Shown one piece after another: positions 34,245 through 42,435 of a DNA stretch of 64,000 bases; the stretch's first letter is position 1; every line of letters begins with the position of its first letter. The DNA is from Bacillus marasmi. GTDB taxonomy: Bacteria; Bacillota; Bacilli; Bacillales; Cytobacillaceae. Below the pieces are notes generated by a model. The model saw only the letters and a program-made list of their open reading frames with translations. It was not told the DNA's origin and did not search any database. Position numbers and translations under genes: made by a program. Where the stretch lies: NCBI RefSeq assembly GCF_902168435.1, contig NZ_LR656173.1:62001-126000 (forward strand), read 5' to 3'.

Positions 34245-35867
34245 ATGGATTTATTTTCGAGTTATCGATTAGTTAGGGAAGAAGATGGATATACGGTAAT
34301 CTTATTTTTAAATAAAAATGCTGCAGAGTTTAGTACAGAACTTCATTCTAGACAAAGCAATGACCCGGAAACACTTGAAAATTCAGTTCAGCGTTATATA
34401 AAAGAAAGATTTCCGAAAAAAATGGTGATAAAAACCGTTCAAGTAATGATTGGAACGCTATTAATTTCGACTGTAAGTATATTAGGCAATGGTCAAAATC
34501 AGACGAAAGCAGCAAGTTCCCAACAGATTTCTAACAATGCTACATACACCGTAAAAGCAGGAGATAGCCTATGGGGGATTGCTACTAAATACGGAATTAC
34601 TGTCGATCATCTAAAAAGTACTAATAATTTAAATACTAATATTATTCATGTAGGGCAAATTTTAACCATCCCTGTAGTAAATTCAACACAAGAAGTACCT
34701 AGTACAGCACCGTCGGATCCTGCTCCACAGCCAACTACAACTTCCTATTCTGTTGTATCTGGAGATAGTCTTTGGGCAATTTCAAAAAAATATGGAACAA
34801 CGGTTGATGCTATTCGAAGCGCCAATAATTTGACGACTGATAGATTGTTTATTGGGCAAACATTAATGATCCCGGTCGGGAATACGGCTCCCGATTCTGC
34901 GCCAACACCCGCTCCCAATCCTGCTCCTGCGCCAGTTGAGACGATTTCGTATACAGTCAAAGCGGGTGATACGCTTTCGGCCATTGCCAAGCTCCACAAT
35001 ACGACAGTTACGGCAATAAAGAGCAGTAACGGCCTAACAACGGATATTATTCGAGTCGGACAAGTGTTAAGTATTCCAACGGGTTCCACTGCACCTGCGC
35101 CAGCGCCGTCCCCTGTCCCAGGGCCAGCACCGGTTGTTCAAACGATTTCCTATACTGTTAAAGCTGGAGATACACTCTCAGCCATTGCCAAGCTTCACAA
35201 TACGACAGTTAAGGCAATAAAGAGCAGTAACGGCTTAACCTCTGATATTATTCGAGTTGGACAAGTGTTAAGTATTCCATCAAATTCGACACCTACGCCA
35301 ACACCAACGTCGGAGACGGGGACGGCTACGGTCATCCAAAAACAGTTACAGTCATTAGGTTATTATGCGGTCCCTACCATGACAGGTAATTATGATAGTT
35401 CAACGATTCAAGCGATAAAAACTTTTCAAAGTGATTATGGCTTACCTTTAACAGGGACTGGAGATTCGGCAACGGTTACAGCGCTTGAGCATGCAGTTGT
35501 GAAAAAAGGTTTAATACAAGATTCCCAAAATTTTGTCGGTGTTCCATATCTTTGGGGTGGTACAACGCCAAGTGGATTTGATTGCTCAGGATTTGTTTAT
35601 TACATGTTTAATAAGCATGGAGTCCAAATGACTCGGTCAACGTCAAGTAATCTTTATAACCAAGGTACAGCGATAACAAAAAGTAAGCTTCAACCTGGTG
35701 ATTTAGTCTTTTACGCAGTTAACTCACCGGGAGTCATATCCCATGTAGGCTTTTATGTTGGTGATAATAAATTTATATCGGCTACAAGTTCAAAAGGAAT
35801 TCAAGTTGTATCGCTTGATAATTCATATTGGTCACAATACTATGTAGGCGCCAAGCGGGTATACTAG
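34245..35867 (+). CDS. LysM x4, peptidoglycan-binding, NlpC/P60 endopeptidase
   Basis: 540 residues. An N-terminal segment (YRLVREEDGYTVILFLNK) and late hydrophobic helix (MIGTLLISTVSIL) are homologous to the start of the preceding protein. Four LysM repeats follow (about 98-142, 165-209, 233-277, 300-344), then a PG-binding-1 domain (363-415, LQSLGYYAVPTMTGNYD) and an NlpC/P60 domain with catalytic C447 in FDCSGF and His in SHVGFYVG. It cleaves peptide stems of peptidoglycan, probably as a D,L-endopeptidase. LysM 3 and 4 are almost identical even in DNA, a recent duplication. Own RBS GAGGTGAT and terminators on both sides. Confidence 0.92.
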   Translation: MDLFSSYRLVREEDGYTVILFLNKNAAEFSTELHSRQSNDPETLENSVQRYIKERFPKKMVIKTVQVMIGTLLISTVSILGNGQNQTKAASSQQISNNATYTVKAGDSLWGIATKYGITVDHLKSTNNLNTNIIHVGQILTIPVVNSTQEVPSTAPSDPAPQPTTTSYSVVSGDSLWAISKKYGTTVDAIRSANNLTTDRLFIGQTLMIPVGNTAPDSAPTPAPNPAPAPVETISYTVKAGDTLSAIAKLHNTTVTAIKSSNGLTTDIIRVGQVLSIPTGSTAPAPAPSPVPGPAPVVQTISYTVKAGDTLSAIAKLHNTTVKAIKSSNGLTSDIIRVGQVLSIPSNSTPTPTPTSETGTATVIQKQLQSLGYYAVPTMTGNYDSSTIQAIKTFQSDYGLPLTGTGDSATVTALEHAVVKKGLIQDSQNFVGVPYLWGGTTPSGFDCSGFVYYMFNKHGVQMTRSTSSNLYNQGTAITKSKLQPGDLVFYAVNSPGVISHVGFYVGDNKFISATSSKGIQVVSLDNSYWSQYYVGAKRVY

Positions 35868-35919
35868 TTGCGAGATTTAGAATGGTTTATTTTCGACAAA
35901 TTAAACAATAGTAAATTGA

Positions 35920-35957
35920 AACGGTCATTTAAGGTAAGTACAAATGACCGTTTTTTA
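35920..35957 (+). terminator. Rho-independent terminator
   Basis: AACGGTCATTT / AAATGACCGTT with T6. Confidence 0.9.
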
Positions 35958-36143
35958 AATATACCAAAAAACGGTTATATAAATCCCCGCATGTCCTTTG
36001 TTAAATTGTATCCCCTCAAACTTTCACCAAAACGGCCTCAGCACAATCATTTCAGCAAAACACCAATACATCTTAATAAAATCTTAAGAATTATAGGTCT
36101 ATCTTTTCGAATAATGATAGCTTATAATCAACTGTATTAAGTA

Positions 36144-36170
36144 GTGTAGTACAGTTAGTACACGCAGTAC
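36144..36170. promoter_or_regulatory. operator candidate of the GntR (YtrA-like) regulator
   Basis: Inverted repeat GTGTA-N10-TACAC (36144-36163) interleaved with three direct AGTAC copies at 9-bp spacing (36148, 36157, 36166). Located just downstream of TATAAT 36123-36128. YtrA-type GntR repressors are known to autoregulate. Confidence 0.6.
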
Positions 36171-36246
36171 AATCATACATACTGTGAAACATACATCTGA
36201 AATCAAAATTCGTATGATGCTAGAAGCATCAGGATTGGGGGGTTTT

Positions 36247-36636
36247 ATGTTTGAGCTCGATTTGAGAAGCCGGAAACCCATTTATGAACAGCTAGTTGAT
36301 AAATTAAAAGAACTGATTATGAATGAAGTCCTAAAACCAGATGAGCAGCTACCATCTGTACGGACATTGGCAACACAACTGACAATAAATCCAAATACAA
36401 TTCAAAAGGCGTATCGAGAACTGGAGATTCAGGGGTTTATCTATTCGGTTAAAGGAAAGGGAAGCTTTGTGAATCCAAGCAGTAAAACGAAAAACCAAGT
36501 AAAAATCGCAGAGGTGAAAAAAGAATTGGAAAAGCTGATTTTAGAAGCTCTCTATCTCGGTGTCACGAGCGAAGAATTGGTGGAATTAATATTAAAACTC
36601 GACGCTACTAAGAAGGGGGGCGACCTAAATGATTGA
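36247..36636 (+). CDS. ytrA: GntR-family regulator, YtrA subfamily
   Basis: 129 residues from ATG 36247 (GGGGGGT upstream). Winged HTH of GntR type: PIYEQLVDKLKELI, then LPSVRTLATQLTINPNTIQKAY and GKGSFV. The short C-terminal tail (about 50 residues, helical) is characteristic of the YtrA subfamily, which controls ABC transporter operons induced by cell-wall stress. It overlaps the ABC ATPase gene by 8 bp. Probably represses its own operon via the 36144-36170 site (inference). The symbol is by analogy with B. subtilis. Confidence 0.87.
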   Translation: MFELDLRSRKPIYEQLVDKLKELIMNEVLKPDEQLPSVRTLATQLTINPNTIQKAYRELEIQGFIYSVKGKGSFVNPSSKTKNQVKIAEVKKELEKLILEALYLGVTSEELVELILKLDATKKGGDLND

Positions 36637-37531
36637 ATTGAACCATGTATGTAAATCATTTGATCGATACCTAGCTGTTGAACATGTGAGCTTATCGATT
36701 GCGAAAGGATCAATTTTCGGACTAATTGGCTCCAACGGTGCAGGTAAAACAACCTTAATTAAGCTGATTGCGGGAATATATAAACAAGAACAGGGCGATG
36801 TAAATATTAATGGTAAACCAGTGCTGGAAAATATTGAGTTAAAACAGAAACTAGTATACATTCCTGATCAACCTTACTTCTTGTCGCAATATAATACAAA
36901 GCAAATGGCGAGATTTTATAAAAGTATTTATCCCTCTTGGTGTGAAGAACGTTTTCAGAAATTGTCTAAATCATTTGAACTGAATATTAATAAAAAAATC
37001 CACACTTTTTCTAAAGGGTGGCAAAGGCAAATTGCATTTATTTTAGCATTGTCGATAAAACCTGACCTTATGATACTTGATGAACCTATGGATGGCCTCG
37101 ATCCGATTGTGAGGAAGAAAATCAAAAATATATTAATTCAGGATGTTGCGGAACGTGAGATGACAATCGTCATTTCTTCTCACAATCTCCGAGAAATTGA
37201 AGATATTTGTGATCATATTGGGATTATTCATAAAGGGAAACTTCTTCTTAATAAGGAACTAGATGAATTAAAATCAGATGTTCATAAAGTTCAAGTAGCT
37301 TTTAAAGAAGGACATGCACCAGAGCAGCTAATCAAGGAGCTCGAGGTCGTCCACTCAGAAGCAAGGGGTAGTGTTTTACTTTATATCGTAAGAGGTAACG
37401 CAGAATGGATTGAACAACAGTTTGAAAAGACAAATCCAATCATTTTTGACATATTACCGCTTACGCTAGAAGAAATCTTTATATATGAAATGGGGGATAT
37501 CGGCTATGCAATCAAAAACGTCTTGGTTTAA
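36629..37531 (+). CDS. ABC transporter ATP-binding protein, YtrB-like
   Basis: 300 residues. Walker A GSNGAGKT, Walker B LMILDEPMDGLDP, H-loop SSHN. The signature motif is FSKGWQRQ instead of LSGGQ, a substitution seen in YtrB-like proteins. The C-terminal ~80 residues are an extension typical of exporters with large permeases. It energises the permease encoded next; the genes overlap by 26 bp. Overlaps the regulator gene by 8 bp, so the three are translationally coupled. Confidence 0.9.
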   Translation: MIELNHVCKSFDRYLAVEHVSLSIAKGSIFGLIGSNGAGKTTLIKLIAGIYKQEQGDVNINGKPVLENIELKQKLVYIPDQPYFLSQYNTKQMARFYKSIYPSWCEERFQKLSKSFELNINKKIHTFSKGWQRQIAFILALSIKPDLMILDEPMDGLDPIVRKKIKNILIQDVAEREMTIVISSHNLREIEDICDHIGIIHKGKLLLNKELDELKSDVHKVQVAFKEGHAPEQLIKELEVVHSEARGSVLLYIVRGNAEWIEQQFEKTNPIIFDILPLTLEEIFIYEMGDIGYAIKNVLV

Positions 37532-39461
37532 CAAAGAACTTTTCTTGCATATATTGCGCAATGTCGGCTGGGTCTCCATCGTTTATTTTCTAGGTCTGTT
37601 AATCTCATTACCAATACGAATAATGATGACATATTCCGAGGAGAAAATAGGTCCTTTCGTTGACAATCTTTTTCAATATGATTTTCAAATCCAAGCGACG
37701 TTGTTAATTGCCACTCCAGTATTAATGGCAGTGTTCTTATTTAGGTTTTTACATGTGAAACAAGCTGCAGACTTAATACACAGTTTGCCTATGAGACGGG
37801 AAAAAATCTTTCATCATTACTGCCTTTCAGGTGCGGTTTTGCTTATCATCCCCGTTGTATTAATAGCCATTATCTTATATATCACACATGCGGTAATGGA
37901 CCTTGGTTTGTATTTTAACAGTAATGATATTCTCTATTGGGCAGGGGTTACGATTTTATTCAATTTGGTTTTGATGATGTCCAGTGTGTTTGTGGCGATA
38001 ATGACAGGAATTTCGGCAGTATCTGCTGTTTTATCCTATATTTTTATGGTTTTTCCAGTCGGAATGACATTGCTGATTTTTTATAACTTAAGGATGGCTT
38101 TGTACGGTTTTCCAGGGGATTATTTATTAAATAATGACCTACAAAAGTACTCACCACTTACCTTCGCTATAACGCTTGAAACGAGACCAATAAAATGGGA
38201 ATATGCATTACTATTTGGTGTATTAACAATCGTTTTATATGGTTTATCCTTGGTTTTTTACAAAATAAGGAAAGTGGAAGCAGCCCAAGAAGCGATTGCA
38301 TTTGCAAACTTACGTGCCATTTTTAAATACGGTGTTACCTTTTGTATGATGCTTTTCGGCGGAGTTTATTTTAGCGAAGTGCAAAATACTGGATTCGGGT
38401 GGGTTGTGTTTGGATATTCCCTTGGTGCTTTCGTTGGTTATTTTGTAGCAGAAATGGTGCTACAAAAAACTTGGCGTGTACTAGGAGGAGTAAAGGGATT
38501 TGCAATTTATGGGATGGTTATTGTTGCTGTATTCACTACCGTAAATTCACTCGGTTTTTATGAGAAAAAGCAACCTACCTTTAATGAAATAGAAAATGTA
38601 TATATGAGTGGAGATCCATTTATTTTATCGGATACCACTGATGTGTATGAACATATGTTTGTTCCAGAGGCGATGAAAAGCGAGATAAACAAAAAAGAAG
38701 TTTTAAAACTGCACAAACAAATCATTGCGGACAAAGAAATTAATCAAAAACTCGAAGAAGGTCAATATGAAACAGCATTTTTCAAGTATACACTAACTGA
38801 CGGTAGTACAATCGTAAGGCAGTATCGTGTAAATAGAGAATTGTATAAAGATTCTTACCGTAAAATCTATGAATCGGAAGAGTATAAACGAGCAACAAAT
38901 GAAATTTTTCATATCGACATCAAAAAGATAAAAAGCATGTCGATTACGTCACCTTTCGGGAATAAGCAAAACCTCATCATTTCGGATCCTGTAGATATTC
39001 GCACAGCCATCGACGCATTAAAGGAGGACATCCTTTTAGAATCATATGATGACCAGCAATATTTTGGAGGGTATGGTTCTGGGATTGAATTGTTTATAGG
39101 GAAAGACCGATCAAGCTATTTAATGTTCAAACCAAATTATCATCAATTCTCGAATTGGCTGAAGGAAAGAGGATTACTTGAAAAGGCAACTGTTAATTCC
39201 CAGGATATTGATAAAATTGTTATGGCAAATATCAATACTGGAGATTTTATAGATGTTAATGAGGTTGCTAAATATGTAGAATCAAGCACAAAAACGATGA
39301 CGATTACGAAAAAGGATCAAATTGACCTGTGCTTAAATCAAGCTGGAACAATGTCAAAACACGAATATGCAGCAATCACCTATTTCAAAAACGGTTCAAC
39401 AGATATTTTATTTTTTGATAAAGCACATGTTCCAGATTTTGTGAAAGAACATTTTAATTAA
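37506..39461 (+). CDS. ABC transporter permease with large C-terminal domain
   Basis: 651 residues from ATG 37506 (GGGGGA upstream; ATG 37485 is alternative). About seven to eight membrane helices occupy the first ~350 residues, followed by a ~300-residue soluble, presumably extracytoplasmic, domain with no recognised motif. In B. subtilis the corresponding ytr permeases are two separate, shorter proteins. Substrate unknown; a role in cell-envelope or antibiotic stress is inferred from the operon. Confidence 0.82.
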   Translation: MQSKTSWFNKELFLHILRNVGWVSIVYFLGLLISLPIRIMMTYSEEKIGPFVDNLFQYDFQIQATLLIATPVLMAVFLFRFLHVKQAADLIHSLPMRREKIFHHYCLSGAVLLIIPVVLIAIILYITHAVMDLGLYFNSNDILYWAGVTILFNLVLMMSSVFVAIMTGISAVSAVLSYIFMVFPVGMTLLIFYNLRMALYGFPGDYLLNNDLQKYSPLTFAITLETRPIKWEYALLFGVLTIVLYGLSLVFYKIRKVEAAQEAIAFANLRAIFKYGVTFCMMLFGGVYFSEVQNTGFGWVVFGYSLGAFVGYFVAEMVLQKTWRVLGGVKGFAIYGMVIVAVFTTVNSLGFYEKKQPTFNEIENVYMSGDPFILSDTTDVYEHMFVPEAMKSEINKKEVLKLHKQIIADKEINQKLEEGQYETAFFKYTLTDGSTIVRQYRVNRELYKDSYRKIYESEEYKRATNEIFHIDIKKIKSMSITSPFGNKQNLIISDPVDIRTAIDALKEDILLESYDDQQYFGGYGSGIELFIGKDRSSYLMFKPNYHQFSNWLKERGLLEKATVNSQDIDKIVMANINTGDFIDVNEVAKYVESSTKTMTITKKDQIDLCLNQAGTMSKHEYAAITYFKNGSTDILFFDKAHVPDFVKEHFN

Positions 39462-39475
39462 GGGAGAGCACCAAC

Positions 39476-39997
39476 GTGGAGAAACTTGATTTTAATCAAC
39501 TCTATTCCATGTACTCTAAACGTTTATATTACACGGCATTATCGATTATTCGTGATCCATTTCTTGCAGAGGATATCGTACAGGAAACCTTTTTGAAAGC
39601 TTTCAAAAAAACGGATACGATTGATGATAATTCAAAAATTGCTGCCTGGCTGAATTCAATTGCAGCCAGGACAGCGATAGATATCCTTCGTAGTGAAAAA
39701 AGGAATAACTGGATGCCGTCTGACCATAGCTTGATTGAGTCTGTCCTCTATAGTTCAAATAGTCAGGATATGACCGAAATCGAAGTGGAAAATCGGTTGT
39801 TTAAACAGGAACTACATGCTTCTATGGGAGATTTATCAAAAGAGTACAAGGAAGTTTTAATTTTAAGAATCGATCACGGCTTAAAAGAAAAAGAAATCGC
39901 TCATTTTTTACAATTAAAAGCGACAACCGTTAAAAATCGATTATATAGAGCTAGAAAACAATTAATCCAGCGATTATCAGAAAAGTATCCAGCTTAA
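39476..39997 (+). CDS. ECF-type RNA polymerase sigma factor
   Basis: 173 residues from GTG 39476 (GGGAGAG upstream). Sigma region 2 is seen in YYTALSIIRDPFLAEDIVQETF and AAWLNSIAARTAIDILR; region 4 in YKEVLILRIDHGLKEKEIAHF and ATTVKNRLYRARKQL. It lies 14 bp after the permease stop, inside the Ytr-like operon, where B. subtilis has no sigma gene. No anti-sigma factor is visible in the neighbourhood. Target promoters are unknown; a self-regulated envelope-stress switch is possible. Confidence 0.9.
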   Translation: MEKLDFNQLYSMYSKRLYYTALSIIRDPFLAEDIVQETFLKAFKKTDTIDDNSKIAAWLNSIAARTAIDILRSEKRNNWMPSDHSLIESVLYSSNSQDMTEIEVENRLFKQELHASMGDLSKEYKEVLILRIDHGLKEKEIAHFLQLKATTVKNRLYRARKQLIQRLSEKYPA

Positions 39998-40075
39998 CTG
40001 AGTAGATTATAGGAAAATCTTTATTTACTGATGTAAAAAATGACATAATAGTTATATTTTGGAGGTAGAGCATTG

Positions 40076-40768
40076 GTGATTACTGTGAAAAATCTTTACC
40101 ATGAATTTGAAATAGGAAAAAAAGGGGACAAGAATATTATCCCCGTTTTAAAAGATATATCACTTACCGTTAATAAAGGTGAAATCGTTACAATAATTGG
40201 CAGAAGCGGCTCTGGTAAGTCGACTCTATTAAACTTAATTTCAGGATTCATTCGCCCAAAACAAGGTGAAATCATCATCAATGGGGTGAACGTTTCTGAT
40301 CTAAACGAGGCTAAATTTGCTGATTTTCGTATCCAAAATCTTGGTTTCATCTTTCAAAACTTTCAATTGATTCCTAGTATGACTGCTTTCCAAAACATCG
40401 AGCTACCTTTGATCTTGAAGGGTGTAAGTGAATCGGCACGTGGACAACTCACAGAAGAAATGCTGAAAAAAGTCGGTCTAATAGATTATCAGCATCACTA
40501 CCCTGGGGAACTTTCTGGTGGTCAGCAGCAACGGGTCAGCATTGCCAGAGCTCTGATTGTCAATCCTCCGATTATCCTAGCTGATGAACCAACTGGAAGT
40601 CTTGACAGTGAAACAGAAGCGGATTTATTGCATTTTATTAAAGAACTAAATCGCAAACTCGGCATTACGTTTCTAATCATTACACATGACGATAAGGTTG
40701 CTGAAATTGGCGACCGGACGATTGAACTGAAGGATGGACAAATCGTGGAGGGAGCTTACACATCATGA
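40076..40768 (+). CDS. ABC transporter ATP-binding protein, MacB/LolD (YtrE)-like
   Basis: 230 residues from GTG 40076; TTG 40073 is equally possible (GGAGGT at 40061-40066). Walker A GRSGSGKST, signature LSGGQQQRVSIARAL, Walker B PIILADEPTGSLDS, H-loop ITHD. Belongs to the mechanotransmission-type exporters that pair with FtsX-like permeases. The stop overlaps the next start (ATGA 40765-40768). Confidence 0.92.
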   Translation: MITVKNLYHEFEIGKKGDKNIIPVLKDISLTVNKGEIVTIIGRSGSGKSTLLNLISGFIRPKQGEIIINGVNVSDLNEAKFADFRIQNLGFIFQNFQLIPSMTAFQNIELPLILKGVSESARGQLTEEMLKKVGLIDYQHHYPGELSGGQQQRVSIARALIVNPPIILADEPTGSLDSETEADLLHFIKELNRKLGITFLIITHDDKVAEIGDRTIELKDGQIVEGAYTS

Positions 40769-42114
40769 AAATAACCGATCAGTTCCGGTTTGTCCGGCAA
40801 AATATGAAAAAAAATAAAACCCGTGTGTTCATGACCATATTAGCAACTGCAATGGGCTGCGCCTTTTTAATCGTATTAGCATCGGTGGGTTTTGGCTTAC
40901 AAAAATCACTTGTCAAAGATCTAATGGAACAAAGAATTGTCACGTCCATCGATGTATTTGGAAAGGAAATAGATAAAGGTGAATTTCAGCAACTGACCGA
41001 CAAGGATGTAAAAGCTTTTGAAAAAATTGAAAATGTTAAAGCAGTAACGAGAAGAAAACAGCTTATGCAGCAAGCAAATTACCAAATCGGTGACTACCAA
41101 ACCCATGCCGAGACCATCGTTACACACATCCCTTCTGAGGTGAAATCTGGATTCGAGCTTTCTAAGGGCAGTTTACCCAGTAACAAGGATGAAGTCGTAG
41201 TGGGCTATGATTTTGTAAAGGAACTTGCGTTGAAAAGTGCAGATGCAAAGGACCTTTACAATGAAAAAGGACAAATTAGGGAAAAATATAAATATAATGA
41301 GGATTTAATTGGAAAAAAAGTAGACTTGGTAATATCTAATTTTGAAAATAATCAAGAAGTGACAAAAACTTTTCAGGTTACTGTTGTTGGTGTAGCCAAG
41401 AAACCGACGAAAAAATGGGTATATGATAAAAATGTGTTTATTTCAGATGAGATACTGAGGGAAATTGAAGCGTTTACCGGAACCCCTCGTGGAATGATTA
41501 AAGATTCATATTATGAGGAAACACAGAAATCAGCATCCACTGGCAATGAATATGATCAAGTGAAAATTTATGCTAAAAATATGGAAGCGGTAAAAGGGAT
41601 TACCGAAAAGCTTGAGGCAGAGAAATTTGCAACATATTCGGTCATGAATGAATTAAACCAAATTAATCTTGTGTTCAATATCATTAAAGCGGGACTAATT
41701 TTCATCGGAACGATTGCGATTTTAATTGCTTCAATTGGAATTTACAATACGATGACAATGGCAGTTACAGAACGTGCACCTGATATCGGGATAATGAAGG
41801 CGATTGGTGCTAATCCAAAAACAATTAAAAATATTTTCCTATTAGAAAGTAGTTACATTGGCTTAATTGGTGCACTAATCGGGACCATTGTATCTTATGG
41901 AATTAGCATAGGAGTCAACTATGCCTTACCACTTGTACTTGAGCGATTTTTCGAGGAATCCATTCCTAATGGGTTTTTGTTTAGTTATATTCCTTGGTCA
42001 TTACCGGTTATTTGCTTTGTTATATGTTATTTGGTGACTATACTTTCAGGTATAAGACCTGCTAAACGTGCTACTCAAGTAGATGTGTTAAGAGCGATGC
42101 GACGTGAGGTTTAA
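40765..42114 (+). CDS. FtsX/MacB-like permease (YtrF-like)
   Basis: 449 residues. One N-terminal helix (about 20-42), a large extracytoplasmic MacB-PCD-type domain (about 45-305), then three C-terminal helices (310-333, 360-383, 405-430), with the family motif SIGIYNTMTMAVTERAPDIGIMKAIG spread across about residues 325-350. Works with the preceding ATPase by mechanotransmission rather than transport through the membrane (family knowledge). Last gene of the operon, ended by a hairpin. Confidence 0.9.
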   Translation: MKITDQFRFVRQNMKKNKTRVFMTILATAMGCAFLIVLASVGFGLQKSLVKDLMEQRIVTSIDVFGKEIDKGEFQQLTDKDVKAFEKIENVKAVTRRKQLMQQANYQIGDYQTHAETIVTHIPSEVKSGFELSKGSLPSNKDEVVVGYDFVKELALKSADAKDLYNEKGQIREKYKYNEDLIGKKVDLVISNFENNQEVTKTFQVTVVGVAKKPTKKWVYDKNVFISDEILREIEAFTGTPRGMIKDSYYEETQKSASTGNEYDQVKIYAKNMEAVKGITEKLEAEKFATYSVMNELNQINLVFNIIKAGLIFIGTIAILIASIGIYNTMTMAVTERAPDIGIMKAIGANPKTIKNIFLLESSYIGLIGALIGTIVSYGISIGVNYALPLVLERFFEESIPNGFLFSYIPWSLPVICFVICYLVTILSGIRPAKRATQVDVLRAMRREV

Positions 42115-42120
42115 TTAACA

Positions 42121-42148
42121 AGGCAAACATGCGCATGTTTTTCCTTTT
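42121..42148 (+). terminator. terminator of the Ytr-like operon
   Basis: AGGCAAACATG / CATGTTTTTCCT hairpin with T-rich tail. Confidence 0.65.
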
Positions 42149-42193
42149 AGCTGGTAACAGTAACAATAGACCAAAATACGAAGGAGGGAAAAC

Positions 42194-42313
42194 ATGGAAG
42201 ATACAAACCAATTTGTTAAAAAGCTTGCTGATAATCAAGCGAAACAGGAAAAAAATAAACGAACACAGGGTAAAGGTCATCCAGAAAGACAATTGCCTAA
42301 TAAACAGCATTAA
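42194..42313 (+). CDS. DUF4023-like micro-protein (39 aa)
   Basis: 39 codons from ATG 42194 to TAA 42311-42313, with AAGGAGGG seven bases upstream, a near-perfect ribosome site. The protein begins MEDTNQFVKKLADNQAKQ and ends GKGHPERQLPNKQH. It is highly charged, has no membrane segment, and fits my memory of DUF4023, small conserved Bacillus proteins of unknown function, some near sporulation genes. A terminator follows at once, so it forms its own short unit. Confidence 0.8.
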   Translation: MEDTNQFVKKLADNQAKQEKNKRTQGKGHPERQLPNKQH

Positions 42314-42325
42314 GACACTTGTTTT

Positions 42326-42359
42326 AGAAGCTTCGGAATCATTCCGAGGCTTCTTTTTC
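42326..42359 (+). terminator. Rho-independent terminator
   Basis: GAAGC.TTCGGA / TCCGAGGCTTC followed by T5. Confidence 0.85.
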
Positions 42360-42402
42360 TATATGTACATATTATTTCCATATTAGGAAAGGGTAAGAGA
42401 AG

Positions 42403-42415
42403 AATCATTATGATT
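42403..42415. promoter_or_regulatory. palindrome upstream of NO reductase, operator candidate
   Basis: AATCAT-T-ATGATT, perfect 6-bp arms, 21 bp before the start codon. A second palindrome ATATGTACATAT lies at 42361-42372. Confidence 0.45.
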
Positions 42416-42435
42416 AAATAAATTGGAGGTAAAAC

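Larger units (their letters stand above)
35868..36246. other. intergenic region before the Ytr-like operon
   Basis: 379 bp without a credible gene. Holds the terminator of the NlpC/P60 gene, a TATAAT at 36123-36128, and the AGTAC/GTGTA repeat operator. A 90-codon frame running directly from the upstream stop has no ribosome site and crosses the terminator. Confidence 0.6.

Noticed and set aside
35868-36140. 90-codon frame directly after the NlpC/P60 gene
   Set aside because: Contiguous with the upstream stop, no start signal, crosses the terminator.
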